DNA of 64,000 nt from PCRC01 sp017848435. Lineage in GTDB: Bacteria; Pseudomonadota; Gammaproteobacteria; Burkholderiales; Burkholderiaceae_C. Where the stretch lies: NCBI GenBank assembly GCA_965284315.1, contig OZ260072.1:2418001-2482000 (forward strand). Reading direction: 5' to 3'. The position numbers were made by a program, and so were the translations under genes. Numbering within the stretch: the stretch's first letter is position 1; each line of letters starts with the position of its first letter. Shown piece after piece: positions 32,987 through 42,029 of the stretch. Under the pieces are notes generated by a model that made no database searches, had not been told where the DNA came from, and worked only from the letters and a program-made list of their open reading frames with translations.

Positions 32987-33997
32987 ATGTCTTCTCGCCG
33001 CCACATTATCAAGCTTTCGATTGCCACCGCTGCCGTGGCATTGGCCCCTTGGGTGCAGGCCCAGCAACCCGTCACCCTGCTGAATGTGTCGTACGACCCG
33101 ACGCGCGAGCTGTACGTCGACTACAACGCCGCTTTCGCCAAGCACTGGAAAGCCAAAACCGGCCAGGACGTGACCATCAAGCAGTCGCACGGCGGCTCCG
33201 GCAAACAGGCGCGTTCCATCATTGACGGGCTGGATGCCGATGTGGCCACCCTGGCTTTGGCGGGCGACACCGACGCCCTGCATGCGAATGGCGGCTGGAT
33301 TCCCAAAGACTGGCAGAAGCGTTTGCCGCTGAACAGCTCGCCCTACACCTCCACCATTGTGTTGGTCACACGCGCCGGCAACCCCAAGAACATCAAGGAC
33401 TGGGATGACCTGATCCGTTCGGATGTGAAGGTCATCACCCCCAACCCCAAAACTTCGGGCGGTGCACGCTGGAACTACCTGGCGGCCTGGGAGTTTGCCA
33501 AACGCAAGCTGGGCACCGACGCCAAGGCCCAGGAGTTTGTGGCCAAGCTGTACGCCAATGTGCCGGTTCTGGACACCGGTGCACGTGGTTCGACCATTTC
33601 GTTCTCGCAGCGCAACCAGGGTGATGTGCTGATCGCCTGGGAAAACGAGGCCTACCTGCTGGAAAAAGAGTTCGGCAGCAAGGTGGACTTCGTCTACCCG
33701 TCCTTGAGCATTCTGGCGGAGCCGGCGGTGACGGTGGTGGACAAGAATGTGGACAAGAAGGGCACCCGTGCGGTGGCCGAGGAGTACCTGAAATTCCTGT
33801 ACACCGAAGAAGCGCAGGACATCATTGGCAAGCATTTCTACCGCCCCACCTCCGCCAAGGCGCAGGCCAAGTACGCCAAGCAGTTGCCAAAAATCAACCT
33901 GTTCAAGATTGACGAGGCCTTTGGCGGTTGGGACACTGCGGCCAAGGTGCATTTTGCCGATGGCGGTACCTTCGACCAGATCTACACCAAGAAGTGA
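32987..33997 (+). CDS. sbp: Sulfate ABC transporter substrate-binding protein (first copy)
   Basis: This 336-residue periplasmic protein binds sulfate. The signal peptide (MSSRRHIIKLSIATAAVALA, cleaved about VQA) is followed by LLNVSYDPTRELYVDYN and SHGGSGKQARSIIDGLDADV, which are Sbp/CysP hallmarks. It is about 60 percent like the second copy at 50081 by eye. It heads a plus-strand run of sulfonate genes and has no permease of its own here, so it may serve the cysTWA importer. Start chosen at 32987 because it gives the signal peptide and follows AAGGAA. Confidence 0.92.
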   Translation: MSSRRHIIKLSIATAAVALAPWVQAQQPVTLLNVSYDPTRELYVDYNAAFAKHWKAKTGQDVTIKQSHGGSGKQARSIIDGLDADVATLALAGDTDALHANGGWIPKDWQKRLPLNSSPYTSTIVLVTRAGNPKNIKDWDDLIRSDVKVITPNPKTSGGARWNYLAAWEFAKRKLGTDAKAQEFVAKLYANVPVLDTGARGSTISFSQRNQGDVLIAWENEAYLLEKEFGSKVDFVYPSLSILAEPAVTVVDKNVDKKGTRAVAEEYLKFLYTEEAQDIIGKHFYRPTSAKAQAKYAKQLPKINLFKIDEAFGGWDTAAKVHFADGGTFDQIYTKK

Positions 33998-34041
33998 CCG
34001 GTCCTGCAAAGCCGCTGCTGGTCTGGCCGAGAAAAGCCCCC

Positions 34042-34626
34042 ATGTCTGTTTTGTTGATTGCCGGCAGTCCGTCTGAGCGGTCCCGCTCGGCCGGGTTGCT
34101 CGATGCGGTGCAGGACCTGCTGACGGCGGCCCGCCGTCCAGTGGACCGGCTGCTGATCCGTGACCTGTCGCCCAAGGCGTTGTTGCTGGCCGACACCAGC
34201 CACCGCAGCATCCAGTTGGCCGTTGATGCGGTGGCGGCTGCGACCGCGGTGGTCGTGGCGACGCCGGTGTACAAGGCGGCTTACAGCGGTGTGCTGAAGG
34301 TTTTTCTGGACCTGCTGCCGCAATCGGCGCTGGCGGGCAAGGTGGTGTTGCCACTGGCCACCGGGGGCAGCCCGAACCACATGCTGGCGCTGGACTACGC
34401 GCTGCGGCCGGTGCTGCAGTCGCTGGCGGCGCGCCACATCCTGCCTGGCGTCTACGTCACCGATTCACAGTTTGCCCAGGGTCCCGATGGGGCCTACCAC
34501 CTGTCACCCGACATGCAGCTGCGGCTGGAGGGGGCGGTGGCGACGCTGTGCGCGGAAAGCTTCCGCCAACAGGCCACCACCGGCTTTGAGCCGGTGCCGT
34601 TTTCGCGCGTTCGATGTAGCGTCTGA
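34042..34626 (+). CDS. ssuE: NADPH-dependent FMN reductase SsuE
   Basis: SsuE supplies reduced FMN to the alkanesulfonate monooxygenase. This 194-residue flavodoxin-fold protein has the FMN phosphate loop AGSPSERSRSAGLL at residues 7-20, VVVATPVYKAAYSGVLKVFLDLLP and PLATGGSPNHML, all typical of SsuE. It lies between sbp and the ssuA genes in the same direction; the gap of 44 bases upstream and 109 bases downstream is consistent with an operon. Confidence 0.94.
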   Translation: MSVLLIAGSPSERSRSAGLLDAVQDLLTAARRPVDRLLIRDLSPKALLLADTSHRSIQLAVDAVAAATAVVVATPVYKAAYSGVLKVFLDLLPQSALAGKVVLPLATGGSPNHMLALDYALRPVLQSLAARHILPGVYVTDSQFAQGPDGAYHLSPDMQLRLEGAVATLCAESFRQQATTGFEPVPFSRVRCSV

Positions 34627-34735
34627 ACACGCCGGGCCGTTCCCCGCCCGGTTGTCCCAAGCTGTCCCGTTTTCTTCATCACCGCTGTGCAGGCGGTTGG
34701 CTTTGCCATGCCCGCACGTCAGACAGGAACTTTCC

Positions 34736-35827
34736 ATGACACACGCTCACAACGCTCACCACGTGCACGACACGCACACCCATGCCCACCCGGGCGTCCT
34801 CCACTCAGACCACGTTGATGGCGCAGATGCCGCCCCCTGGTGGCACGCCGTGCGAAACGCCGGCATTGCCAGCGTGGTGCTGGTCGCCATTGCACTGGTC
34901 ATCAGTTTCCTGCTGCTGCCAGTGGCCAAAGCGCAAACCAAGGGCGAGCTGCGCATTGGGTACCAGAAGGCGGCCAGTTTGCTGGCACTGCAGAAGTCTC
35001 AGGGCACGCTGGAGAAGAAACTCGCCCCATTGGGTTTTGGCGTGAAATGGGTGGAGTTTCCCGCCGGTCCGCAGTTGCTGGAAGGCCTGAACGTTGGCTC
35101 GATCGACGTGGGTTACGTGGGCGAAGCGCCGCCGATATTTGCGCAGGCCGCCGGTGCCAAGTTCGTCTACGTGGGCAATGACCCGGCCGCTCCGCAGGCC
35201 GAAGCCGTGGTGGTGCCGAAAGACTCCGCCATCCGCACCGTGGCCGACCTCAAAGGCAAGAAGGTTGCGCTGAACAAGGGCTCCAACGTGCACTACCTGT
35301 TGGTGAAAGCGCTGGAGAAGAATGGCCTGAAGTACAGCGATGTGCAGCCGGTGTTCCTGGCTCCGGCCGACGCCCGCGCCGCCTTTGAGCGTGGTGCCGT
35401 GGACGCCTGGGTGATCTGGGACCCGTTCCTTGCCGCCGCAGAAAAACAGATCGGCGCACGGCTGCTGGTGGATGGCACAGGGCTGGTCAACAACCACCAG
35501 TTTTACCTGGCCGAGCGTGGCTTCATCGAGAAGCACCCGCAGGTCATTGCCGCCTTGTTTGACGATGCGGTGGAACGTGGCCGCTGGCTCACCGCCAACC
35601 TGGACGAAGCCGCAAAACTCATCGCCCCATTGCAGGGCCTGGACGTGGAAGTGGTCAAGCTGAGCCTGAGCCGTTACCCGCTGAACGTTGCTCCTGTGTC
35701 GGCCAAGGTGGCTGCAGAACAGCAAAAAGTGGCCGACGTGTTCCACGAGCTGAAACTGATTCCGCAGGCCATCAAGGTGGCCGACGCGTTGCCCGCCAAG
35801 CCGATCAGCACGGCTGCGGCCCGCTGA
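34736..35827 (+). CDS. ssuA: Aliphatic sulfonate-binding protein with histidine-rich N-terminus (SsuA-like)
   Basis: This 363-residue solute-binding protein of the SsuA/TauA/NitT group binds organosulfonates. The core starts at GELRIGYQKAASLLALQKSQG and includes GPQLLEGLNVGSIDVGYVGEAPP and KGSNVHYLLVKALEK. Before it lies an unusual cytosolic tail: 11 histidines in the first 37 residues (THAHNAHHVHDTHTHAHP...), then a membrane helix (about 43-66) that may act as an uncleaved anchor or as the signal. It overlaps nothing and is followed 13 bases later by a second ssuA. Confidence 0.9.
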   Translation: MTHAHNAHHVHDTHTHAHPGVLHSDHVDGADAAPWWHAVRNAGIASVVLVAIALVISFLLLPVAKAQTKGELRIGYQKAASLLALQKSQGTLEKKLAPLGFGVKWVEFPAGPQLLEGLNVGSIDVGYVGEAPPIFAQAAGAKFVYVGNDPAAPQAEAVVVPKDSAIRTVADLKGKKVALNKGSNVHYLLVKALEKNGLKYSDVQPVFLAPADARAAFERGAVDAWVIWDPFLAAAEKQIGARLLVDGTGLVNNHQFYLAERGFIEKHPQVIAALFDDAVERGRWLTANLDEAAKLIAPLQGLDVEVVKLSLSRYPLNVAPVSAKVAAEQQKVADVFHELKLIPQAIKVADALPAKPISTAAAR

Positions 35828-35840
35828 CAGGGAATTGGCC

Positions 35841-36851
35841 ATGAACGCGTCTGTTCATCTGATCCGCCGGCGCCTGCTGAAGGTGCTGGGGCTCACCGCG
35901 GTGTCCTGGGGCTTGGTTCCGCAGGGTGTCCAAGCCCAGCCTGCCGGAGAAAAAAAGCCACTGGAGCAACTGCGCATTGGCTACCAGAAGTCGGCGGCCA
36001 ATCTGGTGATCGTCAAACAATCTGGCTGGTTGGAGCAGCGGCTGGCGGGCACCAAAGTGCAGTGGGTTGAGTTTCCGGCCGGTCCGCAGTTGCTGGAAGC
36101 GCTGGCCGTGGGCAGCCTGGAGTTCGGTTTGACAGGCGACTCGCCGCCGGTGTTTGCCCAGGCCGCCGGCAAGGACCTGGTGTATGTGGGCGCGGAGCCG
36201 CCCAAGCCCAACAGCTCAGCCATATTGGTGCTGAAGGACTCCCCGTTGCGCACGCTGGCGGATCTGAAGGGCAAGCGCGTCGCGCTGCAAAAAGGGTCGA
36301 GCGCGCACTACCTGCTGGTGCGTGCGATTGAAAAAGCCGGGCTGCAGTGGAGCGACATCACGCCGGTGTACCTGATCCCGGCCGATGCGCGCGCTGCCTT
36401 CGAGCGCAAGAGCGTGGACGCCTGGGCCATCTGGGACCCGTTCTACGCCGCCACCGAACTCGCCATTGCCCCGCGCGCGCTGACCACTGGCCGCAACCTG
36501 AGCAGCAACAACTCGTTCTACCTCGCGTCCCGGCCATTCGCAACCCAGCACGCCGACAGCGTGGCTGTGCTGTTTGAAGAACTGACCCGTGCCGACCGTC
36601 TGGTGCAGACCAACCGAAAGGAGGCGATTAAGTTGATTGCCGACTTCAGCGGGTTGGACGCCGGCGTGGTGAGCCTGTTCCTGCAACGCCGGCCGCCCTC
36701 GCCAGTGGGGCCACTGGACGCCAAAACAGCGGTGGACCAGCAGCGCGTGGCCGATGCCTTCCATCAACTGGGGTTGATTCCCAAGCCGGTCACGGTGGCT
36801 GAGATCGTCTGGCAACCGCCTGGGCAGCGGCTGGCGCAGGCCGTGCGCTGA
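35841..36851 (+). CDS. ssuA: Aliphatic sulfonate-binding protein SsuA, second copy
   Basis: A 336-residue SsuA with an ordinary signal peptide (MNASVHLIRRRLLKVLGL..., cleaved about VQA). The core LRIGYQKSAANLVIVKQSG, GPQLLEALAVGSLEFGLTGDSPP and KGSSAHYLLVRAIEKAG is clearly paralogous to the preceding gene. Two binding proteins for one permease (ssuC/ssuB downstream) suggest a split of ligands. The true start is ATG 35841; the in-frame TTG six bases earlier has no better ribosome site. Confidence 0.94.
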   Translation: MNASVHLIRRRLLKVLGLTAVSWGLVPQGVQAQPAGEKKPLEQLRIGYQKSAANLVIVKQSGWLEQRLAGTKVQWVEFPAGPQLLEALAVGSLEFGLTGDSPPVFAQAAGKDLVYVGAEPPKPNSSAILVLKDSPLRTLADLKGKRVALQKGSSAHYLLVRAIEKAGLQWSDITPVYLIPADARAAFERKSVDAWAIWDPFYAATELAIAPRALTTGRNLSSNNSFYLASRPFATQHADSVAVLFEELTRADRLVQTNRKEAIKLIADFSGLDAGVVSLFLQRRPPSPVGPLDAKTAVDQQRVADAFHQLGLIPKPVTVAEIVWQPPGQRLAQAVR

Positions 36852-36896
36852 CCAGGCATATCCATAAACCCCCATCACCTCACGCAAGGAGCTTTC

Positions 36897-38060
36897 ATGA
36901 GCATGTTCTGGTTCATTCCCACCCACGGCGACAGCCGTTACCTTGGCACCGCCGAAGGCGCACGCCATGTGGACCTGGATTACATGCGGCAGGTGGCGGT
37001 GGCGGCCGACACGCTGGGGTACGAGGGGGTGTTGCTGCCCACCGGGCGTTCGTGCGAAGACCCCTGGGTGGCGGCGTCCAGCCTGATTGGTGCCACACGC
37101 AAGCTCAAGTTTCTGGTGGCCCTGCGGCCCGGGCTGGTAACGCCCACGCTCGCCGCACGCATGTCGGCGACCTTCGACCGGCTCTCGGGTGGCCGCCTGC
37201 TGGTGAACCTCGTGACCGGTGGCGACACCGCCGAGCTGGAGGGTGATGGCCAGTTCCTGAGCCACAGCGAGCGCTACGAGGCGTCGGCAGAATTCATCCG
37301 CATCTGGCGCGAGGTGCTGGCCGCCAGCCATGACGTGCAGTCGATTGATTTTGAAGGCAAACACCTGCGTGTCAAGGGTGCCAAAGTGCTGTACCCACCA
37401 CTGCAGAACCCGCACCCGCCGGTCTGGTTCGGCGGCTCGTCCGACGCGGCGCACGACCTCGCTGCCGAGCAGGTTGACACCTACCTCACCTGGGGTGAGC
37501 CACCGGCCCAGGTGGCCGAGAAAATTGCCGATGTGCGGCAGCGTGCAGCAAAACACGGCCGCAAGATCAAGTTCGGCATCCGCCTGCACGTGATCGTGCG
37601 CGAAACCGAAGCACAGGCCTGGGCTGCGGCCGACGATTTGATCAGCCGGCTCGACGACAAAACCGTGGCGGTGGCGCAGCAGGCCTTTGCCAAGATGGAT
37701 TCTGAAGGCCAGCGCCGCATGGCCGCACTGCACAAGCAGGGCGGTGCACGCACCCGCGAATCGCTGGAGATCAGCCCCAACCTGTGGGCCGGTGTGGGCC
37801 TGGTGCGTGGGGGTGCTGGCACCGCCCTGGTGGATGATCCGGACACCGTGGCGCAGCGCATTGAGGAATACAAGGCCATTGGCATCGAGACCTTCATCTT
37901 CTCGGGCTACCCGCACCTGGAAGAAGCCTACCGGTTTGCCGAACTGGTGTTTCCAAAGCTGGGTTATGGCCGGCGTGAAGCCTCCAATTCCCCCATCCTG
38001 CCCGGTCCGTTTGGCGAGGTGGTGGCCAACGTGTACGCGCCACGCGTGTCGCAAAGCTGA
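36897..38060 (+). CDS. ssuD: FMNH2-dependent alkanesulfonate monooxygenase SsuD
   Basis: SsuD splits alkanesulfonates into aldehyde and sulfite using FMNH2 from SsuE. This 387-residue luciferase-like enzyme has MFWFIPTHGDSRYLG at the start, PTGRSCEDPWVAASSLI, the LVNLVTGGD segment and GVGLVRGGAGTALVDDP, which are all family signatures. Length is typical (~380). A GGAGCTTTC ribosome site sits before ATG 36897. Confidence 0.97.
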   Translation: MSMFWFIPTHGDSRYLGTAEGARHVDLDYMRQVAVAADTLGYEGVLLPTGRSCEDPWVAASSLIGATRKLKFLVALRPGLVTPTLAARMSATFDRLSGGRLLVNLVTGGDTAELEGDGQFLSHSERYEASAEFIRIWREVLAASHDVQSIDFEGKHLRVKGAKVLYPPLQNPHPPVWFGGSSDAAHDLAAEQVDTYLTWGEPPAQVAEKIADVRQRAAKHGRKIKFGIRLHVIVRETEAQAWAAADDLISRLDDKTVAVAQQAFAKMDSEGQRRMAALHKQGGARTRESLEISPNLWAGVGLVRGGAGTALVDDPDTVAQRIEEYKAIGIETFIFSGYPHLEEAYRFAELVFPKLGYGRREASNSPILPGPFGEVVANVYAPRVSQS

Positions 38061-38071
38061 GGTGCAGCACC

Positions 38072-38941
38072 ATGACCGTTCAGTTGCGTGAATTGCAAGT
38101 GACGCCTCTGCCCGACGTGGTGGACGCGCCGGACTGGGACGCGGCATCGGTGTCGCGTGGCCTGGCCAGCGTTGTGCGTGCCGTGGCCGTGCGACTGCTG
38201 CCCTGGCTGGTGCCCGTGGCGTTGCTGGTGGTCTGGCAACTGGCGTCGTCGTTGGGCTGGTTGTCCACCCGTGTGTTGCCAGCCCCTCTGGAAGTGGCCA
38301 GCGCCGCCTGGAAACTGACGCTGTCCGGCGAGTTGTGGACCCATGTCCAGGTCAGTGCTGGGCGGGCGCTGGCGGGCCTGGCGGTGGGGGGGGGTCTGGG
38401 GCTCGTGCTGGGCCTGTTGACGGGATCGGTCAAGCTGTTTGAGACGCTGCTCGACTCCACCATCCAGATGGTGCGCAACATCCCGGCGCTGGCGCTGATC
38501 CCGCTGGTGATCCTGTGGTTCGGCATTGACGAAACCGCCAAGCTGTTCCTGATCGCCGTTTCGGTGTTCTTCCCGATCTACCTGAACACTTTCCACGGCA
38601 TCCGCAACGTGGACCCGGGGCTGATTGAAATGGGACGCACCTATGGGCTGTCGCGCTGGCAGCTGTACCGGCAAGTGATCTTGCCGGGCGCGCTGTCGTC
38701 CATCCTGGTGGGGCTGCGTTTTTCACTTGGGCTGATGTGGGTGATTTTGATCGTGGCCGAAACCATTTCGGCGCAGGCCGGCATTGGTTACCTGACGATG
38801 AACGCCCGCGAGTTTCTGCAAACCGATGTGGTGCTGGTTGGCATCCTGCTTTACGCCTTGCTGGGCAAACTGGCCGACGTGTTTGCACGCGGTCTGGAGC
38901 ACTACTGGCTGCGCTGGCACCCTGGCTACCAGACCACCTGA
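38072..38941 (+). CDS. ssuC: Aliphatic sulfonate ABC transporter permease SsuC
   Basis: This 289-residue inner-membrane permease has about six helices and the EAA-like loop EMGRTYGLSRWQLYRQVILPGALSSILVGLRF that couples to the ATPase. It follows ssuD by 11 bases and precedes ssuB by 12. The N-terminal ~30 residues are cytosolic and acidic. Confidence 0.95.
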   Translation: MTVQLRELQVTPLPDVVDAPDWDAASVSRGLASVVRAVAVRLLPWLVPVALLVVWQLASSLGWLSTRVLPAPLEVASAAWKLTLSGELWTHVQVSAGRALAGLAVGGGLGLVLGLLTGSVKLFETLLDSTIQMVRNIPALALIPLVILWFGIDETAKLFLIAVSVFFPIYLNTFHGIRNVDPGLIEMGRTYGLSRWQLYRQVILPGALSSILVGLRFSLGLMWVILIVAETISAQAGIGYLTMNAREFLQTDVVLVGILLYALLGKLADVFARGLEHYWLRWHPGYQTT

Positions 38942-38953
38942 AGGCGTGACACC

Positions 38954-39763
38954 ATGACCCAGGTTTCTTCAAATTCTTCCGGTGGCGTCAGCCTGCACAT
39001 CCAGGCCTTGAGCAAGCGCTACGGCGCGCGCGAGGTGCTGCGCAACACCCAGCTGTTCATTGAGCCGGGCCAGTTTGTGGTCATTGTGGGGCGCAGTGGT
39101 TGCGGCAAGAGCACCTTGCTGCGGCTGGTTGCGGGGCTGGAACCCGCCACCAGCGGCCAGATCCTGGTCGACGGCCAGGCCCACAGCGGCCTGCGCAATG
39201 ACACCCGCATCATGTTCCAGGACTCGCGCCTGCTGCCCTGGAAACGGGTGATCGACAACGTCACGCTGGGGCTGCCCGTCGACCAGCGCGCAGCGGGTGC
39301 CGAGGTGCTGGCACAGGTGGGCCTGGCCGACCGGCAAGGTGATTGGCCCGCCAAACTGTCAGGCGGCCAGCGCCAGCGCGTGTCGCTGGCACGCGCACTG
39401 GTGCACAACCCACGCCTGCTGCTGCTCGACGAACCGTTGGGCGCGCTGGACGCCTTGACCCGCATCGAGATGCACCGGTTGATCGAAGGCCTGTGGCGCG
39501 CCAATGGCTTCACTGCGCTGCTGGTCACGCACGACGTGCAGGAGGCGGTGGCATTGGCCGACCGGGTGATCCTGATCGAGGACGGCCGCATCGCGCTCGA
39601 TGAAACCATCCAGCTGCCGCGCCCCCGTGTGCATGGCGATGCGGCCTTCGCCGCGATTGAAAAACGCATCCTGGACCGCGTGCTGCAGCAGCCCGACACG
39701 CAGCCCACCCCCGACCCCCGTTGGCCCGGTGAACCTGCGCATGCGGTGCGCTGGGCCATCTGA
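38954..39763 (+). CDS. ssuB: Aliphatic sulfonate ABC transporter ATPase SsuB
   Basis: This 269-residue ATPase has Walker A GRSGCGKST, the signature LSGGQRQRVSLARAL, Walker B LLLLDEPLGALD and the switch histidine in LLVTHDVQEA. The C-terminal ~40 residues (HAVRWAI end) are a short extra tail. It powers SsuC import of the ligands of the two SsuA proteins. Confidence 0.95.
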   Translation: MTQVSSNSSGGVSLHIQALSKRYGAREVLRNTQLFIEPGQFVVIVGRSGCGKSTLLRLVAGLEPATSGQILVDGQAHSGLRNDTRIMFQDSRLLPWKRVIDNVTLGLPVDQRAAGAEVLAQVGLADRQGDWPAKLSGGQRQRVSLARALVHNPRLLLLDEPLGALDALTRIEMHRLIEGLWRANGFTALLVTHDVQEAVALADRVILIEDGRIALDETIQLPRPRVHGDAAFAAIEKRILDRVLQQPDTQPTPDPRWPGEPAHAVRWAI

Positions 39764-39795
39764 CCGATTGACCCCACCCTCTGGAGAAACCCACC

Positions 39796-41079
39796 ATGTC
39801 TGCCCACTGGAAGTTTGAAACCCGGTCGGTCCACGCCGGCTATTCGCCCGACCCGACGACCAAGGCCGTTGCACCACCGATCTACCAGACGGTGGCCTAC
39901 GCCTTCGACAACGCACAGCATGGCGCGGACCTGTTCGACCTGAAGGTGCCGGGCAACATCTACACCCGCATCATGAACCCGACGCAGGACGTGTTGGAGC
40001 AGCGGTTGGCTTCCCTGGAAGGCGGGATTGCCGCCCTGGCACTGGCTTCCGGCCAGGCCGCCGTGACCTACGCCATCCAGACCATTGCCGAAGCGGGCGA
40101 CAACATCGTCAGCAGCACCGCGCTGTACGGCGGCACCTACAACCTGTTTGCCCACACGCTGCCGCAGTTTGGCATCACCACCCGCTTTGCCGACCACCGC
40201 GACCCGAAAAGCTTCGAAGCGCTGTTCGATAACAAAACCAAGGCGGTGTTTGTCGAGTCGCTGGGCAACCCGGCCGGTAACGTGACCGACATCGCGGCCA
40301 TTGCCGAGATCGCCCACCGCCACGGCGTGCCGTTGATTGTGGACAACACCGTGCCTTCGCCCTACCTGAGCCGGCCCATCGAACACGGTGCCGACATCGT
40401 GGTGCACTCCCTCACCAAGTACCTGGGCGGCCACGGCACCAGCATCGGCGGTGCGATCGTCGACAGTGGCAAGTTCCCCTGGGCCGAGCACAAGCAGCGC
40501 TTCAAGCGCCTGAACGAGCCCGATGTCAGCTACCACGGTGTTGTCTACACCGAAGCCCTGGGCCCGGCGGCCTACATTGGCCGCGCCCGTGTGGTGCCGC
40601 TGCGCAACACCGGCGCCGCCATCTCGCCGTTCAACGCATTCCTCATCCTGCAGGGCATCGAAACCCTGGCGCTGCGGGTGGACCGCATCAGCGACAACGC
40701 GCTCGCCGTGGCCCAGCACCTGCAGCAGCACCCCAAGGTGCAGTGGGTCAATTACGCCGGCCTGCCCAGCCACCCGGACCACGCGCTGGTGCAGAAGTAC
40801 CTCTCCGGCAAGGCCTCGGGTGTGCTCACCTTTGGCGTGAAGGGCGGCCGCGAAGCCGGCGCGCGTTTTCTCGATGCGCTGCAGCTGTTCCTGCGGCTGG
40901 TCAACATCGGCGACGTGCGTTCGCTGGCCACCCACCCGGCCTCCACCACGCACCGTCAGCTTGCGCCGGAAGAGCTGGCCAAGGCCGGTGTAAAGGAAGA
41001 AACGGTGCGCCTGTCCATCGGCATCGAGCACATCGCCGACCTGCGGGCCGACCTCGACCAGGCTTTGGCCGCAGCCTGA
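39796..41079 (+). CDS. metY: O-acetylhomoserine sulfhydrylase MetY
   Basis: This 427-residue PLP enzyme forms homocysteine from O-acetylhomoserine and sulfide (or methanethiol to methionine). Family marks are FETRSVHAGYSPDPTT, ASGQAAVTYAIQTIAEAGDN, SSTALYGGTYNLF and the PLP lysine K208 in HSLTKYLGGHGTS. Length and the SLVNLVGDVRS-like RLVNIGDVRSLATHPAST segment fit MetY better than MetB/MetZ. Its place after the sulfonate genes fits consumption of released sulfide. It follows ssuB by 32 bases. Confidence 0.93.
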   Translation: MSAHWKFETRSVHAGYSPDPTTKAVAPPIYQTVAYAFDNAQHGADLFDLKVPGNIYTRIMNPTQDVLEQRLASLEGGIAALALASGQAAVTYAIQTIAEAGDNIVSSTALYGGTYNLFAHTLPQFGITTRFADHRDPKSFEALFDNKTKAVFVESLGNPAGNVTDIAAIAEIAHRHGVPLIVDNTVPSPYLSRPIEHGADIVVHSLTKYLGGHGTSIGGAIVDSGKFPWAEHKQRFKRLNEPDVSYHGVVYTEALGPAAYIGRARVVPLRNTGAAISPFNAFLILQGIETLALRVDRISDNALAVAQHLQQHPKVQWVNYAGLPSHPDHALVQKYLSGKASGVLTFGVKGGREAGARFLDALQLFLRLVNIGDVRSLATHPASTTHRQLAPEELAKAGVKEETVRLSIGIEHIADLRADLDQALAAA

Positions 41080-41108
41080 CTGTTTTTTCAACGTAACAAG
41101 GAAACCTC

Positions 41109-41324
41109 ATGTCCATCCAAGCTATCAATGTACGCAACCAGTTCAAAGGCAAGATCAAGGAAATCATTCGCGGCGATGTGGTCTCGGAGATCGATGTTGA
41201 AACGCCCTGGGGCATCGTCACCTCGGTCATTACCACCCGTTCGGTGACCGATCTCGACCTCAAGGTCGGCAGCGAAGTGGTTGCGCTGGTCAAGTCGACC
41301 GAGGTGTCCATCGCCAAACTCTGA
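41109..41324 (+). CDS. Molbindin (single TOBE/Mop domain)
   Basis: This 71-residue protein is one Mop domain: NVRNQFKGKIKEIIRGDVVSEIDVETPWGIVTSVITT...LKVGSEVVALVKSTEVSIAKL. Such proteins bind molybdate or tungstate as oligomers and may also bind sulfate-like oxyanions. It is the last gene of the sulfonate run (29 bases after metY). Confidence 0.94.
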   Translation: MSIQAINVRNQFKGKIKEIIRGDVVSEIDVETPWGIVTSVITTRSVTDLDLKVGSEVVALVKSTEVSIAKL

Positions 41325-41465
41325 GGAGTGGTTTCCCGCCTGCTCTGCCGGGGGTGGACAGCTCGGTTGTCTGCCTGCGTTGGAGCGGTGTTTCGCGCGA
41401 CCCGTCCACATTCCAGGACTCACTCCATAGATGTTTTGGTTGTTTGAAGCAAGCAACTTATTCGT

Positions 41466-41493
41466 TTGCACTGAGGTGGTTCTTTTTTAGATT
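41466..41493 (+). promoter_or_regulatory. Possible sigma-70 promoter for the encapsulin operon
   Basis: TTGCAC (41466-41471), 16-base spacer, TAGATT (41488-41493), about 70 bases before the rhodanese ATG. The 237-base gap 41325-41561 is AT-richer than the neighbouring genes and starts a new operon, as the mop gene ends the previous one. Prediction from two weak boxes only. Confidence 0.35.
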
Positions 41494-41561
41494 CAAGGTT
41501 TGGCGTCCAAAGCCATCCACGAGATGGATCGCGCCCCCACCGCATTGGGCAAAGCAGAGAC

Positions 41562-42029
41562 ATGAGCAACGCATCCGACACCATCAACCGTATCCAATCC
41601 CTGGAGAGTGTGCGTACTGCCGCACAGTCCGCTGGTCTGGGCTATGCGGGCGGCGTGCCGCCTGCACTGGCTTGGGCGCTTTTTGCCGGTGGCGAAGCCT
41701 TGCTGGTGGATGTGCGCAGTGCGGAGGAGCGCAAGTTCGTGGGCCATGTGCCGGACAGCCTGCACGTGCCCTGGGCCAGCGGCACCAGCCTCACACGCAA
41801 CCCCCGTTTCGTGCGGGAACTGGAAGCCAAAACCGGCAAGGACGCGGTGGTCTTGCTGCTGTGCCGCAGCGGCAAACGCTCGGTGCTGGCGGCCGAGGCC
41901 GCTGCCAAGGCCGGCTTGACCAGCGTGTTCAATGTGCTGGAGGGTTTTGAGGGCGAGATCAATGCCGAAGGGCACCGCGGCACCGATGACGGCTGGCGCT
42001 TTCGTGGCCTCCCATGGGTGCAGGACTGA
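41562..42029 (+). CDS. Rhodanese-domain sulfurtransferase, cytosolic
   Basis: This 155-residue single-domain rhodanese has no signal peptide. The active loop is CRSGKRS with C101 as the persulfide-forming cysteine. The length and the LLVDVRSAEERKFVGHVPDSLHVPWASG segment fit the single-domain rhodanese proteins often found near family 2A encapsulins. Its stop overlaps the start of epsC (TGATG). It may hand sulfane sulfur to or from the encapsulated desulfurase; that is inference from the operon. Confidence 0.92.
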   Translation: MSNASDTINRIQSLESVRTAAQSAGLGYAGGVPPALAWALFAGGEALLVDVRSAEERKFVGHVPDSLHVPWASGTSLTRNPRFVRELEAKTGKDAVVLLLCRSGKRSVLAAEAAAKAGLTSVFNVLEGFEGEINAEGHRGTDDGWRFRGLPWVQD

